This document shows positions 7,882 to 14,886 of a DNA stretch of 30,650 nt, piece after piece (the stretch's first letter is position 1; each line of letters starts with the position of its first letter). Source of the stretch: CAYMAT01 sp964388495 (GTDB taxonomy: Bacteria; Patescibacteriota; Gracilibacteria; Peribacterales; Peribacteraceae); NCBI GenBank assembly GCA_964388495.1, contig CAYMAT010000012.1, positions 1-30,650 on the forward strand, given 5' to 3'. The notes below the pieces were generated by a model, which saw only the letters and a program-made list of their open reading frames with translations, searched no databases and had not been told where the DNA came from. A program made the translations under genes and the position numbers.

Positions 7882-8285
7882 TCGACTATGTGCAGGCTCT
7901 GGAAGACGAAAAGGGCCTGCGTTGGCTGGACGACAACCACCCGCGCAGAGCAGAGATCCGTGGGCAAATCCGCACCCTGATTGCCTGGAGGGATGAAGTG
8001 GTGGAACATGTCACATCCTTGACCGGGAGTGACCGAATTGTCCGTGAACTGGACAGGAAAATCGTCCAGAGAAAAAACGAACTGCTCGCATGCGGCATAG
8101 ACCAGAAAACGGATGTATCCCTGGCCGAACTGCTGTCACTGAGAAAAGCGGCAGGACGCGACTGTGTTTTCCAGGTCATCGATCATCCGCTGGTGGTGTG
8201 GATTCTGAAGGAAAAGGCAAAAGTACTGCAACGCATACGCCGTGACGCCAAAGACTCCTTCCGCCCCCGGGATAATGAAACCTGA
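7869..8285 (+). CDS. Hypothetical charged helical protein
   Basis: This 138-residue protein is not recognised. It looks entirely alpha-helical, with heptad-like spacing (DDNHPRRAEIRGQIRTL, ELDRKIVQRKNELLACGI) and no signal peptide or membrane segment. The ATG at 7869 overlaps the end of the previous gene by 13 bases and its own end overlaps the next gene by 11, so the three genes are probably translated in a coupled way. A start at 7848 in the same frame is possible but would deepen the overlap. Confidence 0.6.
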   Translation: MEKVIDYVQALEDEKGLRWLDDNHPRRAEIRGQIRTLIAWRDEVVEHVTSLTGSDRIVRELDRKIVQRKNELLACGIDQKTDVSLAELLSLRKAAGRDCVFQVIDHPLVVWILKEKAKVLQRIRRDAKDSFRPRDNET

Positions 8286-8721
8286 AATAGATGCCATTAC
8301 CGGCGTACAGAATACACTGAAAGCGCTGCAGACTGACGCCTGCGGCTTTGAACATCATCTGCATGCGGGGGAGAACGACGAGAATCCCCATGAGGAGTTT
8401 TGCACGCAAGAGCGACGCAACAATAATTTGGGTTGCGCGCATAATGGGGACGTCAATCTACGGGCGTGTATCAATGCACTGTTGCGCCTGGGCGTCGTGT
8501 CGCCAGAGGAAGAAGCACAATACATCGAACGATTGAACCGCATCGCCTACAGCGGCAATGGAGGACTGATGCAGCTGGACGTCCGGCATCTGCAGAGAAT
8601 GCTCTACGACCCAAACGCTACAGACCAAGAGCTACTGTGCGAGGGGCAAGAGGCCCAACGCCCCGGAATGAATGAACGGGCACGTATTAGGGACGAACTG
8701 CTCCGCAAGATCGCGCAGTGA
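8275..8721 (+). CDS. Hypothetical protein, last gene of a three-gene unit
   Basis: This is a 148-residue soluble protein of unknown function with mixed charge, containing CTQERRNNNLGCAHNGDVNL and a helical C-terminus (ARIRDELLRKIAQ). The ATG at 8275 is preferred over a GTG at 8242 because it gives the shorter overlap with the gene before it. It converges on leuS with about 90 bases between the two stop codons. Confidence 0.55.
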   Translation: MKPEIDAITGVQNTLKALQTDACGFEHHLHAGENDENPHEEFCTQERRNNNLGCAHNGDVNLRACINALLRLGVVSPEEEAQYIERLNRIAYSGNGGLMQLDVRHLQRMLYDPNATDQELLCEGQEAQRPGMNERARIRDELLRKIAQ

Positions 8722-8741
8722 GTACCCGCCTGACGCTCGGC

Positions 8742-8838
8742 GGTCATACCACCAGACTCACCAGCTTCCCTTTCACCCTTCGACTTCGCTCAGGGCAGGC
8801 TTCTCAGAACTTGGTCATATCACTAGACTCACAAGTTT
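8742..8838. repeat. Duplicated leuS 3' end around a REP-like element
   Basis: The last 26 bases of leuS (8813-8838) recur at 8742-8767 with 22 of 26 matches. On the minus strand the outer copy could encode VKGKLVSLVV and a stop, beside the real VRGKLVSLVI and stop. Between them, at 8776-8800, is CCCTTCGACTTCGCTCAGGG followed by CAGGC, a motif of the REP type seen scattered in many bacterial genomes. The layout suggests that an element insertion duplicated the gene end and that the inner copy is now used. Confidence 0.7.
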
Positions 8839-11286
8839 GCCCCGGACATAGATCTCTTTTTTCGGCGTCTTGCCCTCCATGTGCTTCTGGACGCTGGGGT
8901 CCGCCTTGGCGGCCGCAATCACGTCTTTTTCGGAGATCTCTGACGGGACGGAAATGGTGGCACGCAATTTGCCGTTCACCTGCACAGCGATGGTGAGTGT
9001 GTCGGTCTTGAGGAACTTCTCGTCGTATTCCGGCCATTGCTGCTCGATCGCGAATCCCTTCTTGCCGGCCGAATCCTTGGCGGAGGCCGGGCCACCCCAT
9101 TTTTCCCACAGCTCCTCCGCAAGGTGCGGAGCCAGCGGTGCCAGCAGACGCGTGAACGTCTGTGCCGTCGCATCCGTATATTCCTTTCCTTCCACCACAT
9201 TGAGGAATTCCATCAGCGCGCGGATGGCCGTGTTGAAATGCATCTTCTCCATACTCTCCGTCACTTTCTTGATGGCCTGGTGCAATGCCGTCGTTACCTC
9301 TTTGAGTTCTTTGATTTCCTTGTGTTCTTTGATTTCCTGACCGAACACCTTCCACACTCTCTGCACAAACCTATCGATACCTCTAATGCCCGTGTCGCTC
9401 CAGTCTCCGCCGTCGGTGAAGGGTCCCATGAACATCAGGTACATGCGGAACACGTCGCTGCCGTGACGGTCAATGAATTCATCGGGGCTGACGACGTTCC
9501 CTTTGCTCTTACTCATCTTGGCCCCCTTGTGCGTGATGAGCCCCTGGTGGACCAGGCGCTGGAACGGCTCGCTATGGGTGACATAGCCAAAGTCCTTGAG
9601 CGCCATCATCACAAAGCGGGCGTAGATCAGGTGCATGCAGGCATGCTCCGGACCGCCGATGTACATGGATACGGGCATCCATTTCTTTTCAATAGCAGGA
9701 TCGATAAAGCTATGAGCTGTGAGTTGTGAGCTGTGAGTTTTTTTCTGATCGCTCATCGCTAATCGCTCATCGCTTCTCAGATACATCAAGTAATAAAAAC
9801 TGCTGCACACGAAGGTATCCATCGTGTCGTACTCCGGCGTCCATCCCTTGCCGAAGATCTTCTCCGTGCGCTCCTTGAATTCCTTGCTGGCCTTGAGCGG
9901 CGATTCGCCGGTGGGCTTGAATTCCACGTCGGTGGGAAGCGTCCATGGAAGATGCTCTTCCGGTACGGGATGCGGCACTCCTTTGGGATCGTAGACGACG
10001 GGGATAGGCGCGCCCCAGTAGCGCTGACGGCTGAGGAGCCAGTCCTTGAGACGATACTGCGTCACCCCCCTGCCCTTCTTATTTTTCTCCAGCCACGCGA
10101 TCATGACCTTTTTGGCCTCTTCCGTCCCCAAGCCATCCAAGAAATCCGAATGGGTGCAGATTCCGGGTTCGGTGAATGCCGCCTTCTCCACGTCGCCGCC
10201 TGTGACCACTTCCACAATGGGAAGCTTGTACTTTTTAGCGAAAGCATGGTCACGCTCATCGTGGCCCGGAACCGCCATGACGGCACCGGTCCCATACGAT
10301 GCCAAAACGTAATCAGCCACCCACAGCGGCAATTTTTTTCCGGTCACGGGATGGATGACGTGGGCACCCGTGGATACTCCCGTTTTTTCCGTATCAATCT
10401 GGCGCTGTAGTTCGGTTTTTTTCTTCACCTCCGCCTTGTAGGTTTCCACTTTCGCCCTTTGTCCTTCCGTGACGACTTTCTCCACCAGGGAGTGCTCAGG
10501 GGCTATCACCACATACGTGACGCCAAACAGCGTATCGCAGCGCGTGGTGAAAACCGTGATCTTCTCATTACTCCCATCGATCGCGAATTCTATTTCCGCC
10601 CCCTGGCTTTTGCCGATCCAGTTGCGCTGCATCAATTTAGTCTTCTCGGGCCAGTCCAGGGTATCCAGGCCTTCCAGCAGCTGATCGGAGTATTTGGTGG
10701 TCTGCCAGTACCATTGCTCCAAAGGTTTCTGGATCACCTCCGTGCCGCAGCGCTCGCATTTGCCTTCCCATACCTGCTCGTTAGCCAAAACCGTCTGGTC
10801 CTTGGGGCAGAAGTTCACATTGCCGAGTTTTTTGTACGCAAGCTTGTTCTTATACATCTGTAAAAACAGCCACTGCGTCCAGCGGTAATACGAAGGATCA
10901 CTGGTGTTCACCATTTGGTCCCAGTCGTACATGGTGCCGATGCGGCTGAGCTGCTTGATCATCGTCTGCACGTTCTGCGCCGTACTCTTGGCGGGAGGCA
11001 CGCCTGTTTTGATGGCATAGTTCTCCGCAGGCAGACCAAAGGCGTCAAAGCCCATGGGACTGAAAACATCTTTCCCCTTCATTCTCTGATAGCGCGCTGC
11101 ACTATCAGCCGGCGCAAAGTTGTACCAGTGCCCCACGTGTAACTTGTCACCACTGGGATACGGGAACATCACGAGCGCGTAGTAGGGGTCTTTGGCGTTT
11201 TTCAGGTCCGTCTTGTAGACGCCCTTCTCGGCCCACAGTTTCTGCCATTTGGCCTCCGTTTCCGTTGGGTTGTAACCGTCGTGCAT
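8815..11286 (-). CDS. leuS: Leucyl-tRNA synthetase
   Basis: LeuRS is a class I synthetase that charges tRNA-Leu. The HIGH-type motif is HVGH (near residue 52, in PYPSGDKLHVGHWYNF), the editing domain carries the threonine-rich TTRCDTLFGVTY, and the KMSKS motif is GAKMSKSKGN (near 590), followed by the anticodon-binding helices. The ATG at 11286 (MHDGYNPTETEAKWQ) is chosen because it matches the usual LeuRS N-terminus and because a -10 box TACCAT (11298-11293) puts the transcript start exactly on it. An ATG at 11313 would add nine residues. Two oddities are seen. About 20 extra residues (RSDERLAMSDQKKTHSSQ) between SSFYYLMYL and KKWMPVSMYIGG come from a palindromic DNA insertion. The helix near EIKEHKEIKELKEV is coded by a 15-base direct repeat (9306-9320, 9324-9338). 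Confidence 0.97.
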   Translation of the reverse strand: MHDGYNPTETEAKWQKLWAEKGVYKTDLKNAKDPYYALVMFPYPSGDKLHVGHWYNFAPADSAARYQRMKGKDVFSPMGFDAFGLPAENYAIKTGVPPAKSTAQNVQTMIKQLSRIGTMYDWDQMVNTSDPSYYRWTQWLFLQMYKNKLAYKKLGNVNFCPKDQTVLANEQVWEGKCERCGTEVIQKPLEQWYWQTTKYSDQLLEGLDTLDWPEKTKLMQRNWIGKSQGAEIEFAIDGSNEKITVFTTRCDTLFGVTYVVIAPEHSLVEKVVTEGQRAKVETYKAEVKKKTELQRQIDTEKTGVSTGAHVIHPVTGKKLPLWVADYVLASYGTGAVMAVPGHDERDHAFAKKYKLPIVEVVTGGDVEKAAFTEPGICTHSDFLDGLGTEEAKKVMIAWLEKNKKGRGVTQYRLKDWLLSRQRYWGAPIPVVYDPKGVPHPVPEEHLPWTLPTDVEFKPTGESPLKASKEFKERTEKIFGKGWTPEYDTMDTFVCSSFYYLMYLRSDERLAMSDQKKTHSSQLTAHSFIDPAIEKKWMPVSMYIGGPEHACMHLIYARFVMMALKDFGYVTHSEPFQRLVHQGLITHKGAKMSKSKGNVVSPDEFIDRHGSDVFRMYLMFMGPFTDGGDWSDTGIRGIDRFVQRVWKVFGQEIKEHKEIKELKEVTTALHQAIKKVTESMEKMHFNTAIRALMEFLNVVEGKEYTDATAQTFTRLLAPLAPHLAEELWEKWGGPASAKDSAGKKGFAIEQQWPEYDEKFLKTDTLTIAVQVNGKLRATISVPSEISEKDVIAAAKADPSVQKHMEGKTPKKEIYVRGKLVSLVI
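9707..9775. repeat. Imperfect palindrome inserted in frame in leuS
   Basis: The arms at 9707-9737 and 9745-9775 pair at 21 of 31 positions around a loop of seven T. Both arms are made of degenerate units (GAGCTGTGA on the left, CGCTCATCGCT on the right). The translated product is an insert of about 20 residues that is absent from typical LeuRS between two conserved blocks. Confidence 0.7.
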
Positions 11287-11292
11287 GCGCGA

Positions 11293-11298
11293 ATGGTA
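11293..11298 (-). promoter_or_regulatory. Extended -10 promoter of leuS
   Basis: TGC-TACCAT on the minus strand is followed by six bases and the ATG at 11286, so the predicted transcript begins on the A of the start codon. No clear -35 box is visible. Confidence 0.45.
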
Positions 11299-11383
11299 GC
11301 AAAGAAACGGCATTTTCCGTACACATTCTGGACAGACAACGTGCCACGCGCTTGCCGCCTGTCAGCGCAGCCCCGGTGAATCC

Positions 11384-11412
11384 TTGACTTTCATGACGGA
11401 CGCTTCTTTGAT
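11384..11412 (+). promoter_or_regulatory. Promoter of the coiled-coil acetyltransferase gene
   Basis: A -35 box TTGACT (11384-11389), a 17-base spacer and a -10 box TTTGAT (11407-11412) are followed seven bases later by the GTG start at 11419. The -10 is imperfect, but the spacing fits and predicts a leaderless transcript. Confidence 0.45.
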
Positions 11413-11418
11413 CACTGC

Positions 11419-12609
11419 GTGGCCAATGCCTGCAGCGAAAGCGGCGGAGAGGATCCTTCCTTGAAAAAGGAAGGCAAAGAAGCGACGCAAGAAAACACTG
11501 TCAATACACCTGAACCAGATTCCACCACATCGCACATCCTGCGGAGACTGGAAGAACTTTTCGCCTTGCAGGAGGAGGCGGCAGAGGCCCAACAGATAGT
11601 CAGAAACACAAAAGAGGAAGCCAAAGACGCTCTGCAGCAATATATCGCCGCCCATAAAAAATACACGGAAACGACTAGGGCACTGCACGAACAAAAAACC
11701 CGCGAACAGAATTTGCAGCAGGTCCTGCGCAGACGCCTGTTGAGCTACAAGGACATGATACGGAGGCTGATAAAAGACCACAGCCCGCAAATAGTGGATT
11801 TCCATGAAGACCTTCAGAGGATTTTGGCCAAGCTCACCCCCAGCATTTTCGCCGCAGCCTCCCAAGAGATACACGACGTGATCGAAAAAATCGTCCTCCT
11901 GACCGATGGCGGCGTCTCCACCATACCGGACATCCAACGGAACAGGCGTCTGCAGACCGGGACGGAAAGCCTGCGGGAAAAACGGAAACGGGCCTTTTTT
12001 GCGAGAGAAAAGGAAATAGCAGAAGCCCGCTCTTCATCGGCTGGTCCGGAGGATGAAAAAACGGAAGAACTCTCCAAAATACCTGCCAGCCATAAAAGGA
12101 AATCTGAGAAAAATAGCGAAAAAAGGGAAACCGTTCCTGTGCACATCCGCTGGATGATCCGCAGGGATATGCCGGAAGTACTGCAGGCGGAGCGGTTGAG
12201 TTTTGAACAGGCATGGACGGAGGAGGATTTCCTCAGGTGCCTGCGCCAGCGCAACTGCATCGGCATGGTCTCTGAACATGAGGGGAGAGTTGCGGGATAC
12301 ATGATCTACGAACTGCACAAATCCAAACTGCACATCATCACTTTCGCCGTTCATCCAGAATGGAGGAGGGCGAACATAGGCACCCAGATGGTCGGAAAAC
12401 TCATGAGCAAACTGTCATCCCACAGACGCACCCGGATCACCGTGGAAGTCCGTGAAACAAACCTGCAGGCACAATTGTTCTTTAGTACATGTGAATTTAG
12501 GGGAACAAGAGTTTTGCGTAATTTTTACGAGGATACGAACGAAGACGCTATTCTCATGGAATACCGGTTTTCCAGCGCGATGGAAGACTGCGAGGAGCGC
12601 TCCGAGTAA
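11419..12609 (+). CDS. RimI-like GNAT N-acetyltransferase with an N-terminal coiled-coil domain
   Basis: The C-terminal third (about 235-390) is a GNAT acetyltransferase using acetyl-CoA. It most resembles RimI, which acetylates the N-terminus of ribosomal protein S18: ITFAVHPEWRRANIGTQMV matches the acetyl-CoA binding motif, and TVEVRETNLQAQLFF and NEDAILMEY match the RimI end. RimI is normally about 150 residues. Here about 230 residues precede it, including a long coiled coil (about 35-120), a possible helical domain to about 170, and a Lys/Glu-rich linker (about 175-230). The GTG start at 11419 is supported by the promoter position; a TTG at 11461 is the alternative. The codons for residues 13-19 form a palindrome (11455-11474). 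Substrate is unknown. der follows on the same strand after 91 bases. Confidence 0.8.
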   Translation: MANACSESGGEDPSLKKEGKEATQENTVNTPEPDSTTSHILRRLEELFALQEEAAEAQQIVRNTKEEAKDALQQYIAAHKKYTETTRALHEQKTREQNLQQVLRRRLLSYKDMIRRLIKDHSPQIVDFHEDLQRILAKLTPSIFAAASQEIHDVIEKIVLLTDGGVSTIPDIQRNRRLQTGTESLREKRKRAFFAREKEIAEARSSSAGPEDEKTEELSKIPASHKRKSEKNSEKRETVPVHIRWMIRRDMPEVLQAERLSFEQAWTEEDFLRCLRQRNCIGMVSEHEGRVAGYMIYELHKSKLHIITFAVHPEWRRANIGTQMVGKLMSKLSSHRRTRITVEVRETNLQAQLFFSTCEFRGTRVLRNFYEDTNEDAILMEYRFSSAMEDCEERSE

Positions 12610-12638
12610 ACCGCATACACCCCGCATAAAACGCAAGA

Positions 12639-12653
12639 ATTCCGTCTCGGAAT
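12639..12653 (+). promoter_or_regulatory. Small palindrome upstream of der
   Basis: ATTCCG-TCT-CGGAAT forms a six-base-pair stem in the 91-base gap before der. About 17 bases downstream is a -10-like TATCGT (12670-12675, preceded by TGC) giving a leader of about 19 bases. It may be an operator or part of a weak terminator; there is no T-run directly after it. Confidence 0.3.
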
Positions 12654-12700
12654 AAAACGGTTTTCGTGCTATCGTATCGTGAATCCAGATACGAACGCCC

Positions 12701-14053
12701 ATGCCCAAAACCCCCCTCGTCGCCATTATCGGCAGGCCCAACACGGGCAAATCCACGCTGTTCAACAGGCTGGTGCGACGTCGCCTGGCCATCGAATCGC
12801 CGGTTGCGGGCACCACGCGCGACCACGTGGCGCACCTGGTGAAATCCGAGGGCTTGGATTACCTGCTCATTGATACCGGCGGTATGGGCGGAGGAACGGA
12901 AGACAAGGACTTTGAGAGCGATGTCCACGCGCAGTCGGTCCTGGCCATGGAAGCCGCGGACCTGATCATCTTCACATTGGACGGCCGCACGCAGATGCTC
13001 AAGAGCGACAATGAGATCGTCACCATGCTCCGGAAAAAACGCCGTCGCCACGTGCCCGTGATCCTGGTCATCACCAAGTGCGATACGGATGCATTCAAGG
13101 AAGAAGCGCAGGCGGAGTTCACGTCGCTCGGCATTGAGGAACGCACGGTCTTTACCGGCGCCGCCCACAACGTGGGGACGGAGGAGCTGCGCGAGGCGAT
13201 CCAAGCGGAGCTCAAGAAACTGAAATTCCAGAAGGAGGAGAAACCGGAAGTGGAAGAGGGCGATCCTCCGCGCGTGGCGATTATCGGCAAGCCCAACGTG
13301 GGGAAGAGCTCCTTCATCAACGCATTGATGTCGGACACCCAGCGCGAGGTCTCACCCAAACTCGTCTCCGATATCCCCGGCACCACGCGGGACTCCACGG
13401 ATACCCTCATCCGCCATGAGGGAAAGACCTACGTGTTTGTGGACACCGCGGGTCTGCGCAGGCGCTCCAAGGTGGAGGCGGATCTGGAGGGTCTCAGTAC
13501 CATCCGCACCATCCAGGCCATTGAGAACGCGGACGTGGCTGTGCTGCTTGTGGAAGGCACAGAACCCGTAAGCAAGCAGGACAAGAAAATCGCGTCCGTA
13601 GTGATTGAACAGGGCAAGGGCCTCATCATTCTGGTGAACAAAATGGACCTGCAGAAAGGCGACGAGCGTGCGGAAAAGCTGCAGGAAACCAAGGGGGCAT
13701 TCCCCTTCTGCCGCTACGCCCCAGTCATCCCCGTCTCCGCAAAGACGCGCGAGGGTTTGCTTAGAGTCTTCCCGCTCATTGATGCCGTGAAGGAGAACCG
13801 CTACCGCCGCATCCCGCCCAAGGAACTGCACCGGTTTATCGCCGATGCCCTGCACAGCCAACCGATGGGCGAGCTGAAATCCTGCAAACACGCCACACAG
13901 GCCAAAGATCCCCCGCCCACATTCGTGCTCTTCGTCCGCCATCCGGGAAAGGTCCAGGTCAGCCAAATCCGCTACCTGGAAAACCGCATGCGCAGCATGT
14001 TCGCGTTTGAGGGAGTGCCCATCAAATGGATCACCAAAGGACCGGGGCAATGA
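12701..14053 (+). CDS. der: Ribosome assembly GTPase Der (EngA)
   Basis: Der is a tandem GTPase needed for assembly of the 50S ribosomal subunit. The first G domain has GRPNTGKST (11-19), IDTGGMGGG (G3) and TKCD (G4, near 124). The second has GKPNVGKSS (near 196), DTAGLRRRSK and NKMD (near 312). A KH-like domain follows (about 350-450), ending VPIKWITKGPGQ. The length of 450 residues is typical. The G4 motif of the first domain is TKCD rather than the usual NKxD; a Thr in this place is tolerated in some GTPases and need not abolish nucleotide binding. The gene is convergent with the LOG-family gene, with a long palindrome in the gap. Confidence 0.97.
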   Translation: MPKTPLVAIIGRPNTGKSTLFNRLVRRRLAIESPVAGTTRDHVAHLVKSEGLDYLLIDTGGMGGGTEDKDFESDVHAQSVLAMEAADLIIFTLDGRTQMLKSDNEIVTMLRKKRRRHVPVILVITKCDTDAFKEEAQAEFTSLGIEERTVFTGAAHNVGTEELREAIQAELKKLKFQKEEKPEVEEGDPPRVAIIGKPNVGKSSFINALMSDTQREVSPKLVSDIPGTTRDSTDTLIRHEGKTYVFVDTAGLRRRSKVEADLEGLSTIRTIQAIENADVAVLLVEGTEPVSKQDKKIASVVIEQGKGLIILVNKMDLQKGDERAEKLQETKGAFPFCRYAPVIPVSAKTREGLLRVFPLIDAVKENRYRRIPPKELHRFIADALHSQPMGELKSCKHATQAKDPPPTFVLFVRHPGKVQVSQIRYLENRMRSMFAFEGVPIKWITKGPGQ

Positions 14054-14058
14054 ACAGT

Positions 14059-14154
14059 GACCGATATGTCCGAGGTGACCGAAGTTACCGAGGAAATTTA
14101 AATATAAATTCCATTTCCTCTCGGTCACATCGGTCACTTTGGCCACCTCGGTAC
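14059..14154. repeat. Imperfect palindrome between der and the LOG-family gene
   Basis: The arms 14059-14096 and 14114-14154 are complementary over most of their length with small gaps, around an AT-rich loop. Both are made of a repeating GGTCACNTCGGTCAC-like unit. It starts six bases after the der stop and ends seven bases before the stop of the convergent gene, so it could terminate or stabilise both mRNAs. Confidence 0.7.
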
Positions 14155-14160
14155 CTTCTT

Positions 14161-14769
14161 TTATCCCCGTCCGTTTTTAAAATCGATCACCCGCGCATCC
14201 TCATGGATGGGGAGCGGGAAGGCTTTGATGACCACTTCCAGCTTATCCAGAAGCTTGGCGGGGTCATCATCCATCACCAGGTTAGGCGGCATTTCACGCT
14301 GGCAGAGTTCCACCACCACGTGTTCGATGCTGTTACTGATACCGCCGCTGTTTGTGAGGATGCCGATGGGGCGTCCCTCGTCGTACGCGATGGTGAACTC
14401 GTTGAGCGTGCCAATGCCTCCGCCCACGATGATGATGGCGTCGCTTGAACGGATATTGATGATGTCTCGCTCCATGAACCCCATGCCGGTGTAGATCACC
14501 ATGTCGTGGCCGTGCGGCGAGAGGTACTCGTTGACGTGCTGGTATTCCGAAAACGCGGGCGAGATTCCCACCGTGAAGGCATGGCACTCCTTGGCACCCA
14601 TCAACGCGTCATTGGGAAGCCCCGGACATGCACCGTTGAGGAAGATGTATCCCCGCTTGCCGATCTCTCGACCAACCGCACGGGCCTTTTCACGGGCAAC
14701 GGGGTCCTCGGTCTGGGGACCCGATGCGGATCCCATGACGCCGATCTTGAGACGGTGGTGGTGAGCCAT
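14161..14769 (-). CDS. LOG/SLOG-family Rossmann protein (TIGR00725-like)
   Basis: This 202-residue protein belongs to the lysine-decarboxylase-like/LOG superfamily, whose members bind nucleotides and in some cases cut the glycosidic bond of nucleoside monophosphates. It starts with a Rossmann strand (LKIGVMGSASG), and the family phosphate-binding motif appears as GGGIGTLNEF near residue 118 instead of the LOG-type PGGxGTxxE, with an upstream MERDIINIRSSDA. This matches the TIGR00725-like group better than true cytokinin-activating LOG enzymes. The ATG at 14769 is preferred because the frame upstream runs into the -10 box at 14816-14811. The predicted leader is about 35 bases without a Shine-Dalgarno motif. 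Substrate is unknown. Confidence 0.8.
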   Translation of the reverse strand: MAHHHRLKIGVMGSASGPQTEDPVAREKARAVGREIGKRGYIFLNGACPGLPNDALMGAKECHAFTVGISPAFSEYQHVNEYLSPHGHDMVIYTGMGFMERDIINIRSSDAIIIVGGGIGTLNEFTIAYDEGRPIGILTNSGGISNSIEHVVVELCQREMPPNLVMDDDPAKLLDKLEVVIKAFPLPIHEDARVIDFKNGRG

Positions 14770-14810
14770 AAGGGAAACGGTACCGTTTGGGAGTATCGAT
14801 GTATCTGTAC

Positions 14811-14816
14811 AGTATA
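14811..14816 (-). promoter_or_regulatory. Extended -10 promoter of the LOG-family gene
   Basis: TGC-TATACT on the minus strand; a weak -35 (TGGCTT) lies 17 bases upstream. The predicted leader is about 35 bases. Confidence 0.5.
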
Positions 14817-14886
14817 GCATATTTGCCTTCTGGAAGCCATTCCCTGCAGTCCCATGGGGTTTGCTGAATTGACGGTTCCGCGGGGT

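Noticed and set aside
9306..9338. A 15-base direct repeat (GTTCTTTGATTTCCT) in leuS as a possible mobile or regulatory repeat.
   Set aside because: It encodes a regular Glu/Lys helix (EIKEHKEIKEL) in the anticodon-binding region and is adequately explained by local tandem duplication.
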